The notes under the pieces were generated by a model. That model searched no databases. It was not told the origin of the DNA and saw nothing but the letters and a program-made list of their open reading frames with translations. 22,346 nt of DNA from Azolla pinnata (taxonomy: Eukaryota > Streptophyta > Polypodiopsida > Salviniales > Salviniaceae), in the NCBI GenBank assembly GCA_037176905.1, contig JBBBWG010029954.1, positions 1-22,346 of the forward strand, given 5' to 3'. Below are positions 7,191-17,854 of this stretch, in pieces. The translations under genes and the position numbers were made by a program. The number at the start of each line of letters is the position of its first letter. The stretch's first letter is position 1.

Positions 7191-9720
7191 ATGAACAAAG
7201 TTGTGGTTGATTCTTCACACACCAGCAGTTATAGCTCGAGGAAAGCTACAGCAAAAGAATGGCGTCTTTTCATGGTATGTTTTCTATAGATAAGTCTTAA
7301 AATATCCTTAGCTCAGCCATCTTTCTTCCACCTCAAGATTTTAGATTAGATACATTCGTGAAGCTGTGGTATTTTCTGTGTGTTTTTCTTTGCCCCTTTA
7401 TCCAGCTACAATCTTGTGAGTTAAACTCATCGTTCTGTCAACAATCTAGTGAATTGCATGCAAAAATTATCATGATGAATGCTGATTGTTGTCTTGAATC
7501 CATTCTTATCATACAGTCTGCAAGAATATCAGAGACGTTAAGTACTGGAGATGCCAAACGAAATTCAAGCAGAAATGATGAGGCAAATCATGAAAAGGAG
7601 GAGTTTGATAACATCTTCAAGGAAGTGCAACAGCTTGGTGAGTTATTAATTGCACATTAGTGGATGGATATCATATTTGTTCTGATTTGTGCATTTAAAA
7701 TATGCATTTCTATGATGTTCCAATGTACTGGTAGTAGAGCATCCTATATATGTGCATGATACTTTGGCTATTATTTTAGTGCATATGCTTAATCGAGTTT
7801 TCTGTGAATGGTTCCTGGTGAGATAGGCTGAACACAAGTGTCAATTGAATGAGAAGTTTAATATGGACATAGGTAGGGAAGTTCTTAGCATGAATCCCCC
7901 TACCGTATACAAGATAGATGAGAAGAGGATGTATTGCAGCCAGAGCTGACCTGGATAAAGGAGATCAGACTATCATGCTTACAAAAGGATTTATTGTGGG
8001 CACTTTATAGCAATTGAGGGGTTGCGGCCTGGTAGGAGTTTTGGAAAGAGTAGCATCTTCTACAAAACATCAATTGAGGATAGGACAATTGTTAGTTTAG
8101 CCTGATTAAATTTATACAATTTCTTTTTTCAAAGTAGAATCTAAAGATATTTTTACCTACTAACATTAGCTAATTAACTATAGATAGTTGTGATTTTCAT
8201 CAGATCTCATAGGCAATTATGATGAACATTTAGAGATGTTATATTCTTTTGCAATTGCCTATATATGTTTTGTGTGCTGTCGGATTGTGTTTGATTGGAA
8301 GGAAAGTTCCCCCTTGGTTAAAACACGGATGGTTTTTAGTTTTGGTTGGTTGTTGGTGGATTGTAGGATTACTGGTTTACGTATTTGTTAAGCTTACGTG
8401 GTAGGTCGAGCTGTTGATAGTCGAGCTTTTTTATGGTTTGTATATGATGATAAGCTTGCATGGTAGCTCTACTATCAGCAGCTCTAGATAATCGAGCTTT
8501 CTTTTGTTTGTATATTATGTTCTTCTTGCAATCAAACGCAGTAATGATACACTCCAGGTATATCACAAATGGACTGGAAACGGAGGAAAGAAATAGACAT
8601 GCAGAGAAGAGTTTCTTTAGGTGCTAAGGTATGGGTGTGGATATCTATTGGAATTGTTCTGGAGTTTGCATCTGAATGCCTTCAATATGGTTGTCTTATG
8701 TAGCCTCAAAAAAGCCACAGGATGCCCATTAATATGGGCTTGAACATCAAGAGGAAGAGAGAGGAACATGAAAATGAAAAGCGGCAAGAGGTATAGGCTA
8801 ACCTCATTTACTTATAGTTATAACATCTGTCTTCTCAAAGCTTAGAAACAAGATCTATCATGCAATGTTGAAGGAAGATGTCTTCATAAGTGTGGTTCAT
8901 AGGAAAGTTATTGGTCTTTCATTTTTAAAGTTGAGTTGGTTTGACACTAAAACTTTTCTTACTGTCTGCCAGAAAAACAATTACAGTTTGCATTAATTTT
9001 GGGTGCATAGTTTGCAAACTACATAGAAGCGAATAGTGATATCTAGCATTGTTCCTCAATGACCTACTTGAAAGAAATTTCTCACAAGTGTGAAAGGTTG
9101 AACCTGCATAAATAAGGCTAATTTACATTCACCAAAAGAATGCTCACCTTGATTTACTTCGATCCTAGAAGGATTAGCATATTGCTTTGTGGACATCTTT
9201 TCCTTCTCCTCTCCTCCTTGCTGGAATATCAGCGATGGTAGATGATTGCGCCCTGGGGATTATTTGTTCTGTATTTAACTTGTATTCTTCTCGATTTGGA
9301 AGTTTTTTCTATTTTCCATCACATTTTGACCACAGAAAAAGCAAGATACAACATGTAGTCACAGGGCATCCTAGAAATGTTTTCAAATCAGTAACATAGA
9401 AAGGGTGTGCAGCATTTTGTTCTTGTCATTGGGTCTTCTCTTTGGCTCAGTAACCATAGTTCTCTTTCTTTGTCTAGGACATTCTTCTTGGCAGACGTTC
9501 CTCGAAGAAAGGCAAAGCTGCAGAAGAGAGGTCTCGGTCTTCTGCAAGAGGTCTCAAAGCTTCGGAGGGCCTTTTCAAAGATGGCGTTCTTCATGTAAAG
9601 CCTCTTGCCGCGGCAACTGAGCATCGTACACGTGATAGTCTACAACAATCAGATCAAAAGAAGCGAAAGAAACCGCATAAGAATAAGAGAAAGAAAAAGG
9701 GGAAAAAGAAACGGAAATGA
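7191..9720 (+). CDS. FSAF1: DUF4602 / FSAF1 (C1orf131-like) small-subunit processome protein, 5 coding exons
   Basis: Coding exons 7191-7274, 7517-7637, 8558-8628, 8704-8790 and 9478-9720 join in phase with GT-AG borders and encode 201 residues. The family (human C1orf131/FSAF1, yeast Faf1-related) acts in the nucleolus in the 90S/small-subunit processome during 18S rRNA maturation. The sequence shows KEWRLFM at the end of exon 1, then the DUF4602 core EEFDNIFKEVQQLG-ISQMDWKRRK (about 56-79), VSLGAK-P (88-93) and the MPIN segment (99-102). GLFKDGVLHVKP (152-163) and a Lys/Arg-rich C-terminus (182-201), a likely nucleolar localisation signal, follow. The start is the first ATG after the 5'UTR intron, 3 nt into its exon. 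Assignment rests on recognising the motif order; overall similarity of this small fast-evolving family is modest. The gene has a telo-box array immediately upstream. Confidence 0.83.
8385..8525 (+). repeat. imperfect direct repeat inside intron 3 of the FSAF1-like gene
   Basis: AAGCTTACGTGGTAG near 8391 and AAGCTTGCATGGTAG near 8452 begin two ~60-65 bp copies. Both continue to a TCGAGCTTT word and then GTTTGTATAT. The intron runs 7638-8557 and otherwise holds no recognised feature. Confidence 0.6.
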
Positions 9721-9904
9721 GAACTAAGTCTGCCTCATCTTGTGCGTCGTCAGCCTTTGTGTAGTTATTGGATTGATTATCGTGGAGCTTTCTATGATGT
9801 ACATTGCGTAACATCTAAGCGAAGATACAAAGCATGCCAAGCAAGGCTCTTGTCCTTTGGCTTTGATAAATCAATCCGAACAAAGAGCCTAACTTATTTG
9901 AGGG

Positions 9905-10190
9905 AGGTTCAAGAGTGGGATAATTCTTCATATGGATTGCCATCTCGTTTGGCGTTGTCATTGTTGAGTGGATCAGAAACATGATTATGGAATGAAGATC
10001 AAGAGTGGGATAATTCTTCATATTGGATTGCCATCTGGTTTGGCGTTGTCATTGTTCAGCGGATCAGAAACATGATTATGGAATGGAGATCAGTGTTTTT
10101 GAACAGGCAATGCGGCATGATTCTTCATATGGATTGCATCTTGTTTGGTGTATATCATCTCGCATCGTCGACGGAATCGGAACGTGATTA
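9905..10190 (+). repeat. three tandem copies, ~90-107 bp, in the 3' flank of the FSAF1-like gene
   Basis: CAAGAGTGGGATAATTCTTC begins at 9910 and 10000, 90 bp apart, and both copies continue through GGATTGCCATCT, TTTGGCGTTGTCATTGTT, GGATCAGAAACATGATTATG. A third, more diverged copy carries ATTCTTCATATGGATTGC at 10120 and GGAACGTGATTATGGAAATG near 10180. The repeat starts about 185 bp past the stop codon and probably lies in the 3'UTR or just beyond. Confidence 0.85.
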
Positions 10191-10319
10191 TGGAAATGAG
10201 GTTGAGTGCTTGAACAGATTATGGAATCTACTACGGCTTTAAAACTGAAGGGCGAGCTTGATGACAGCCTAAATGCAAATCTATGAATGTATGCAGAGAG
10301 CGGATATTTGTGGTGCCAA

Positions 10320-11275
10320 CGACATTGTGCTATTTACACACACATGTGTGTATGTGCATGTGTGCACGTGTATGTATGTATGCATGCATGTGTTTGAGGG
10401 GCTTAATGATATCATCATGCATGCATGTGTTTAATCATCAATCCTTCACACATGCATATGCAAATACACAAGCAGAGACACACACACACACCATCTATAT
10501 GCACATGCTGCACATGCGCACATAGATTGTGTACTGCATATGCATGTGTGTATGTGTAGTACATGTGTGCATGTGTAGCATGTGCATATAGATGGTGTGT
10601 GTGTGTGTCTCTGCTTGTGTATTTGCAGATGCATGTGTGCATGTGTGTGTGTATGCATGCATTTGAGGGGTTCAATGATATCATCAAAATCCTTCATTCA
10701 TGCATATGTAGATGTGTGTATGCACACATGTGATACATGTGTGTGGGTGTGCATGCATGCATTTGAGGGGTTTAATCATCAATCCTTTATGCATGCATAC
10801 ACATACATACATGCATATGCAATGCACAAGCAAAGGCACGCACACATACCATCTATGTGCACATGCTACACATGCACACATGCACATAGCCACACAGATT
10901 GTGTATAGCATATGCATGCATGCATTTGAGGGGTTCAATGGTATCATCAAATCCTTGATTCATGCATATGTAGATGATGTGTGTATGCACATGTGTGATA
11001 CATGTGTGTGCATGCATGCATTTGGGGGGTTTAATCATCAATCCTCCACACATGCATATGCAATACACAAGCAAAGACACACACACATACCATCTATGTG
11101 TGCATGTGCATTACACAAGCAAAGACACACACACATACCATCTATGTGCACATGCTACACATGCACACATGCACACACACACATAGATGGTGTATGTGTG
11201 TATGTATGTATGTATGTGCATGTATGTATGTGTGTGTGCATGCATGCATGTGTATGTATGTAGAGGGCTATGTTC
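10320..11275. repeat. ATGC/ATGT/CACA microsatellite with ~265-bp higher-order repeat
   Basis: Alternating TGTGTATG, GCATGCATG and ACACACAC tracts are broken by a non-microsatellite core, TTTGAGGGG or TTTGGGGGG, at 10393, 10662, 10762, 10924 and 11021. The core is followed either by TTCAATGATATCATCAAATCC (long type) or TTTAATCATCAATCCT (short type). Long types recur at about 10393, 10662 and 10924, and the short-type text near 10429, 10771 and 11031, giving a period near 265 bp. A second shared module, ACAAGCAAAGACACACACAC then CCATCTATGTGCACATGCT, recurs near 10469, 10827, 11067 and 11115. The block ends about 50 bp before the NDUFAF5-like start codon. Confidence 0.88.
10448..10638. repeat. 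long inverted repeat (foldback), ~76-bp arms
   Basis: Left arm 10448-10523 is the reverse complement of right arm 10563-10638 with three mismatches (10458/10628, 10510/10576, 10518/10568), leaving a 39-nt loop. The inner 51 bp, 10459-10509 against 10577-10627, are identical in complement by hand comparison, including a non-microsatellite part (TGCAAATACACAAGCAGAGA against TCTCTGCTTGTGTATTTGCA). A transcript from either strand could form a long hairpin. No terminal target-site duplication was identified. Confidence 0.85.
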
Positions 11276-11322
11276 ATAAACAACAGAAAACAGAGAGAGT
11301 TCCTCCCCTGCTTCTCCAGCCT

Positions 11323-14300
11323 ATGGCTCTCATCAGGGGGAAATGCACTACATTTGCCTCTCCCCTCTTCTCCTTGTGTCACATACAGAGGCAAAGGCAC
11401 AGACATGGCCCAGCTATGGAGCTCTCCACTCTCCAAGGAGCCAGTGAATCTAAGGAGAAGGTGGACATCTTTGACAGGGCCTACAAAAAGAAACAGGTCT
11501 TGTGGTCATTTTGATTTCGCTATATCTTCTTTCCTCATTCTCATTCTCTCTCTCTCTCTCTCTGTTTGTAGATACGTATGTATGTGTAGTGCATTCTTCA
11601 CATCGCAAGATATGCTTCAGGCATATAAACTCTTTGTAAAAATTCTGTCTTCTGCTAATGCATTGATTTTCTTTCATTTCTTACTAATTTCTTCACCATT
11701 TGCTTATTTGTGCTTCGTTATTTGCTTGCGATTCGTATGACATTAGTTGTGGATTTTGCTTTGTCTGCTTGTCGATTCGTTTTCATCTAGTCACGAGCTC
11801 TTCACTTGTTAAATTCTTTAGATTCTAACTTCACAGGGTCTAATCTGTAAGTTATGAACGATTGCCATCCTCCTATCAAAACTTCTCTTTGCTTATGAAT
11901 TATTCACTTCCTTGTTTTTTCCTGTCAATGCCTTGATCTGGGTACTTGGTTGATTTCACTGATTTGGGCAAATACGGCTTTCTTTTCCTTGTGATTTGAA
12001 GATTTGTTTTGTGATGATTGATTTACTTCCCGAACCTTTCAGCTTGGTACCTGGATTCCTCCTTTCCTAGTGCTTTGATCTGGTCATTAATGATTATTTT
12101 CCTTTTCAAAGCCTCATTTTTATTTATGAATTATTTATGCCTTGTTACATTCTTTGATTTTATTTTCGGAGATGGATGGTTTTTGCACCTTTACTAACGT
12201 CATTGACTTGATTCTTGGATTTTGAGCAGAGGGATAGAGCCGCTTGGCTTATGAATCCAGATGATAGCCTTCTTGATGTTGTCACTGAAAACTTGCTGGA
12301 TCGCCTAGAGGTTAGTGTGTATTTTCCTGGCAAATGTGTAGCATTTGTTTATTTCTGTCACCTGTTTGTCCACTATTGCAATCCTGTATTAAAAGCAAAA
12401 AGGATTCTATGGCCAAATGAGGTGGATTCCTTTGATAAAACAGTGGGAAAAGTTATCACTATTCATATTCACCTTCAATCTCTCAGATTTCTTCAAAAGA
12501 CAATGGCCTACAAAGTAAAGTGTCTTGAGTAAGCAAAAGGAAAATTTGTATGCTATGGTCTATATTATTAAGTTTTTGTTTCCTGTTTACTACCATTCTT
12601 GCAACTTGAAAAGGGAGATCCATGTACCTTTATTTACTTGTGAATGATCATATCTCCATTTCGCTTATGGACCCTGCTTATGTAACGCTGCTAAATTGGA
12701 GAAGTACTAGGGTTTTGTGGGAGACAATCCTATCTGTCACACAATTCAATTTTTGATCTGTATGGAGATTTTCAGTGTGCTACATTGTCTGGTTTATGAC
12801 AAGTTTTTATTTCTGATGACATTTTCTATTCTATATGGTGATTCCACTTATTTCTAATATACCTGTTACTGATTGATGTTCCCTTTATTCTCTGGGAGGT
12901 GGTATTGATAGATCTGTTAGAGACATCCTTGTCCACATAATCATTTTGGATTGTTTCCTCTGTTGTAACTTGACATTCTTTAAATCATCTTTTTCGTTCA
13001 GAGTTCTTGAAATTCTGATAGTCCATAATACATACACAGGACTGCAAACGAACATTCCCTATTGCATTGAACATGGGAGGGGCAGTTGCGCATGTAAAGA
13101 AATTGCTTAAGGGGCGGGGTGAGTTCATCACCTTTTTCTTGAGTCAAATGATTGATATAATTAGCTAAAGCTTTTTTGATTCGAACCTCCAGGCGGAATT
13201 GAACGGCTAGTGACTATGGATCTCTCACAGGAAATGATCAAGAAGTCTGTGGAATTGACACCAGAAACTGTCAACTTTGAGAATCTCTATGTGGTGGGTG
13301 ATGAAGAATTCCTTCCTTTCAAAGAAGGGTATGCTTGGGTCTAAACTTAAGTTTCATGGTATTTCAATCATTCTGGATATTTAAAATTCCATAATATAAG
13401 CCCATTGAAAAGATTTTGAATCAATGTGAGTTTTCTCGTAGCCAATTTACTCAGTCAACCCCTGCTTGATGAACCCTAAATCCTATGTGATTCCCATTTA
13501 CTTAAGCAGCTCTTATGCTCTCTTTTGGGTTTTGAACTGTGGTTTTTGAGATAATAGAAGAACTCATTGGGATAATATTCCTATCTTTAAGATTAATTAT
13601 CATTGGATCACATATGTGACTTGTGGCACGGATGACTGTACCCTATGCTGACCAACAACAGGTATTGTTTAACAAAACGTTCTGAATATGCTGCAGATCT
13701 CTTGACCTCATCATTAGTGCCTTGGGCATGCACTGGATAAATGACCTTCCTGGTACTATGGTTCAGGTATGAATTCATGCATTGCAAAAGTAGGCCTTCT
13801 GCATTTTCTGGCAAAAAGCTAAGAAACAAATAAGAAGAAAGTGTTTGTAATATATGTAGAAGAAAGAGAGAATTCTGATCGTATGTTATGTGGGCAGTGC
13901 AGAAATGCTTTAAAACCTGATGGATTATTTTTGGCAGCAATGCTTGGAGGAGAAACATTAAAGTAAGCTTTTATCTTTGCCATTATGTGTCAAAGTAGAA
14001 CATAAAATTGGCCTAGAGCTGATCAGCTGTTCCCTTAAGTGGATGAAGATCGCATGTTTTATTTTTTCATGTTTTTTGTGCTAAATTGACTCAAAGTCTA
14101 CGTAAATCCAACTGCAGTGCGGAATAATACAACTCATAAACTCTCTGCACTGATGAGCTGTATCATTTTCCTTGAAATAGGGAGCTCAGAATTTCTTGCA
14201 CAGCCGCACAGCTTGAACGTGAAGGTGGCATAAGTGCCCGGGTGTCACCTTTGGTGCAGGTATCTACTATATCTATTTCTGATTTGTTTTATAACATGAT

Positions 14301-15993
14301 TTTGTGAGTCAATAGTTACAAAGTCCTTATCCATATTATTTCTCCTTTTCCATGAAGAGTGTTGTATTAATTGTGCACAACAATTAGAATTATGCCAAAA
14401 AAATCATACAGGCAGTATGGTAACCAATCAAAATTCTCTGAACCTGAGAACCTGTGTAACGACTGCCGCTGCAGACATCGAGTATTGTAAGCACATTTTA
14501 GCCCCCCCCAGACAATGGCAAGTGTGAAGTTTCCATTGACAGAGCAACCTATATACCTCTTAATATTTGAATATGCGATATTGGAGAAGGTAAGGCTCGA
14601 GCTTAGAAGTGCTCTGAGGTTTGGGTCATATGAATGCTACTCTATGGGGTGATACTATCTTGAAGTCTACTTGGAGGCAGGGAGTTTGAAAATGTCTAAA
14701 CTGCTTTTCATGAAGTTTGTTTCCATCAAGGCACAAACTGCATACATATTCCTACTTCTTGAGATATGATCACTTCCAATTAGTATTGTTGCTGTTGAAA
14801 GGGTTGTGTATTTCCGTCTTAATTACATCTGCAGTCTTAACAATTACATCCCTAAACTTCACTGATAAGATTTTTGAAGATTATTCGATTTTGGCTTCAT
14901 AGATCATATTTGACATCTGAGAGATAATAATAAAGTTATTTTAAAGATCATCAGCAGAATCTTTGGGAAACCTTGATTTTGTGTGGATAAACTGAAGTCA
15001 TCCATCTTTGTAATAAACTGAAGTTGTCTCGTAGGCACATCTCATCTGCTTGTATGAAAGAAAAAACTTTGGCTCTCTCACCATTGGTTTTATTACTTCA
15101 TGCCATTGTTTTCATACATTTTCTGGCTACATTCCATGTATGTATAACTTCTACATGTGACAGGTCCAAGATGCTGGTAATCTTCTTACAGGGGCAGGAT
15201 ATGCACTTCCAACTGTAGATACGGATACATATACGATACGGTACCCAAGTGGTATGCTTCATCTATTCCATTAACTTTTTAAAGATGTGCAGTCTTGACT
15301 GTATATGCATAATGATCCTTGCTTTTTGAATGGCAGCTCTGGAGTTGATTGACCACTTGCGAAGCATGGGAGAAAACAATGCAGTCTCACAAAGAGTGAA
15401 GGTATGCTTAACCGGATTTTCCACTATTTTTCCTTGTGCTGCATGTTTTGCTAATACACTACAAATGCCCTTTGCCAAATCCCATTTAAATGTCTTCCTG
15501 TTGGTTGACAACGGGCATTTTTGTGAAAATCTGGATATGTAGGGGCATGTGGAGATAAAAAAAAAATCAGGGATAATTTTTACTTCCTCTTGATGTGATG
15601 ATTATTGTCATTCATATTTCTCATATCAATTCCCCCTATTTAGTAGTCTTTGAGAAGAGAAACAGCTGTGGCTGCTGCGGGTATATATGATGCAATGTTT
15701 GGAGATAGTGAAGGCATTTCTGCCACTTTCCAGGTTTGTTTTTTCTTCTCAAACAATACCCTTTGGATGCTTGGCATATGCTAAATAAATGTTGATGTTG
15801 ATCAAGATTATGCTTTTTTTCGTATGTGGGTAGAAACAGCAAAGATTGAAAGATGCATTTTCTGTCTTCTCAGGTTATCTACATGGCTGGATGGCGGCCT
15901 CATCCATCCCAACAAGCTGCAAAAAAGAGAGGCTCAGCAACTGTTTCTTTTGATGATATCCACAGAGTGTTTGGCAACCCACAAAACACATAG
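11323..15993 (+). CDS. NDUFAF5: NDUFAF5-like mitochondrial complex I assembly factor (SAM-methyltransferase fold), 11 exons
   Basis: Exons 11323-11496, 12230-12310, 13040-13118, 13193-13328, 13697-13766, 13898-13962, 14181-14259, 15164-15251, 15337-15401, 15647-15733 and 15874-15993 join in phase to 347 residues, close to plant orthologues such as Arabidopsis At1g22800. Human NDUFAF5 hydroxylates an arginine of NDUFS7 early in complex I assembly in the mitochondrial matrix. The first ~32 residues ([11 protein letters not shown]...) are basic with no acidic residues, a plausible presequence. [19 protein letters not shown] (47-65) opens the conserved part. [15 protein letters not shown] (94-108) is the glycine-rich SAM-binding region, TMDLS (119-123) holds the acidic motif II residue, and [35 protein letters not shown] and [17 protein letters not shown] follow in family order. 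The C-terminus has [10 protein letters not shown] and [13 protein letters not shown]. All borders are GT-AG; every intron phase was checked by hand. A poly(A) signal lies just downstream. Confidence 0.95.
14260..15163 (+). other. longest central intron (intron 7) of the NDUFAF5-like gene
   Basis: A 0.9 kb GT-AG intron. It contains only short ORFs and a CCCCCCC run near 14503-14509. I looked for a nested gene, C/D-box small RNA or repeat and see none that can be supported. Confidence 0.4.
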
Positions 15994-16051
15994 TATCTAT
16001 TAGTCACTTGAGGTTTAGGTGCCTCTTCGTACGCTTAAGATTTTTTTATCA

Positions 16052-16057
16052 AATAAA
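16052..16057 (+). promoter_or_regulatory. poly(A) signal of the NDUFAF5-like gene
   Basis: AATAAA lies 59 bp after the TAG stop, followed by another AAATAAAT near 16066. Position and AT-rich context fit a near-upstream polyadenylation element. Confidence 0.5.
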
Positions 16058-16079
16058 GTGTACTAAATAAATATTATTT

Positions 16080-17854
16080 GCATCTGAGCTTTACTGCGAT
16101 GCATAAGTTAGTTCTATTTAATGGAAACGGTTGTGCATTGATTCAATCCACATTGATCATCTACATCACAGTTGTGCATTTTGGAGCGAGTGGCGCTGTA
16201 CTTATATCAAACCGATGAAATATTCTGCTCAATCAAGAGTTAAATTTTGCTGATGAACTATTGTTTTCCTTCAGCTTTGGAGGGTGATGGCATCTTTGCA
16301 GGGGAAGTCTGAGTTCTTCCATAATCAGAATCTTTTGTCCCCTTAACAGCAGATCAACAAAGAAATTGCTGAATGTAATATGTCTACGGCAAATTCAATT
16401 GTGAGAAAATAGCTGATTGCTAGAGCATCAAATGCATGGAGGCAGAGTGTGTGCATTAGTATTTCTAAAAGAGCATTTATGGGTCTTGACAATCTGTCAT
16501 GTACAAGAAGTAAGGAATGGTACGTTTTCTTGATATCTGAAGCAACTTTATGATTTGCCCTAACCTGTTTGTATATTGATTTTTCATTCACAACTGATCC
16601 ACAGCAGACGCTTTCAAGCGAAGGATTCCATAATTTACAGAAAAATTTGAACCCAAATTTGAACCAATTGTAGAAAGGGAGTGCATTTCTCATGATTTTG
16701 CCTTGGTATTCTGCAGATTCACGCATTTAAGTATGCTAATTGTACACCTTTCTGAAGAAAGTAGTGAGTGATGCTGGAAGTAGTGAGGTAAAAGGAAAGA
16801 ATTTACAGTCTAGGGCTTGATAAAAGCTGTGAAAGACACAAACCCAGGCCTAATTTTGCGCAAATGACTGTCATGGTGCAAATCTGAATACAAATACAAA
16901 AGAAATAGGTCCATCAGTGCCTTTTGACAGTCCAAATGAACCTGGACAAAATCTAAGATTTGGGGCAAACAATGTACAAAGACATAGAAAACAAGCCTAT
17001 TGATGCCGATGATCAGGATGAACCTGGACACAAATTAGGGAAAATGACAACCGTGGATACTTCTGCGATGAATCGTGACAAACAAATAATAAATCTGACC
17101 AGCAGGCACGAATCCTAAACCCTAAATTTGGGCAAATTGGGACACGGCCGACAAGTTCCGATGATGATTTCTTGATAGAATTATAGTGATTTAGCCATTT
17201 CTTGATGCACGATTTAGCAAGTTATGATGATTTAGCCATTTCTTGATGCACGATTTAGCCATTTCTTTAGCCATTAGAAATCGGTATATGATGATTTAGC
17301 AAGTTCTCGATGCATGTTACTTTACATTTGATCAGAGGCAGTCGAACACACGGTAATTACAAAAACCAAGCTTGCAGCAGAATCTTCCTTTTTCCCATTT
17401 CTAAGAGTCTGAATGCACTTCCCAATCATTCTTAGAAGGATCAGGTACAATTATCACCTTGGCGAAAGCCTAATAAATAAGCAAGTATAATAGCATCCAT
17501 AAGATCCCTGGGCATTTGTCTTTCCCTGAACATCTTACAGATGCATATCATCAAGGAGCACACTGTGATACTATTACAAAATGACAGGTTTCGATCTTCA
17601 CACTGGAATGACCGTGTTCACAGAGCAAATTTTTGATACTATTATTGACAGGTTTTGTGTTTTTAGTAGGGTGGCAGGCAGGGAGGGATCCGAACAAGCA
17701 TACGGGCGAGGTTCTCAATCGGTTCTAGCACTAAACAAGCAGATGGGTTCCGTTTCGATGGTTTTGCAACACTGTAACAGAAGATAGGGCTCTCCAATCA
17801 TCTCTGAAGCAAAAAAAAAAGGATCAAATGTGTATATATATATATATATATATA
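16080..17854. other. gap between convergent NDUFAF5-like and MCU 3' ends
   Basis: About 1.8 kb with only short ORFs on both strands. It holds short direct repeats at about 17160-17310, where GATTTAGCCATTTCTTGATG and GATTTAGCAAGTT words recur several times. It also has a telo-box-like CCTAAACCCTAAAT near 17116, an A10 run near 17812 and a (TA)n tract at about 17832-17855 that abuts the MCU stop codon. No gene is supported. Confidence 0.5.
17160..17310. repeat. short direct repeats (GATTTAGCCATTTCTTGATG)
   Basis: GATTTAGCCATTTCTTGATG occurs twice (near 17189 and 17229), with partial copies GATTTAGCAAGTT at about 17211 and 17293 and TTTAGCCATT words between. The spacing is irregular, 20-45 bp. 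Confidence 0.65.

Noticed and set aside
10283-11263. Cys/His/Met-rich ORFs on both strands
   Set aside because: Microsatellite translations (TGTATGCATG in all frames) and not conserved proteins. Only the ORF tail from 11323 belongs to a real gene.
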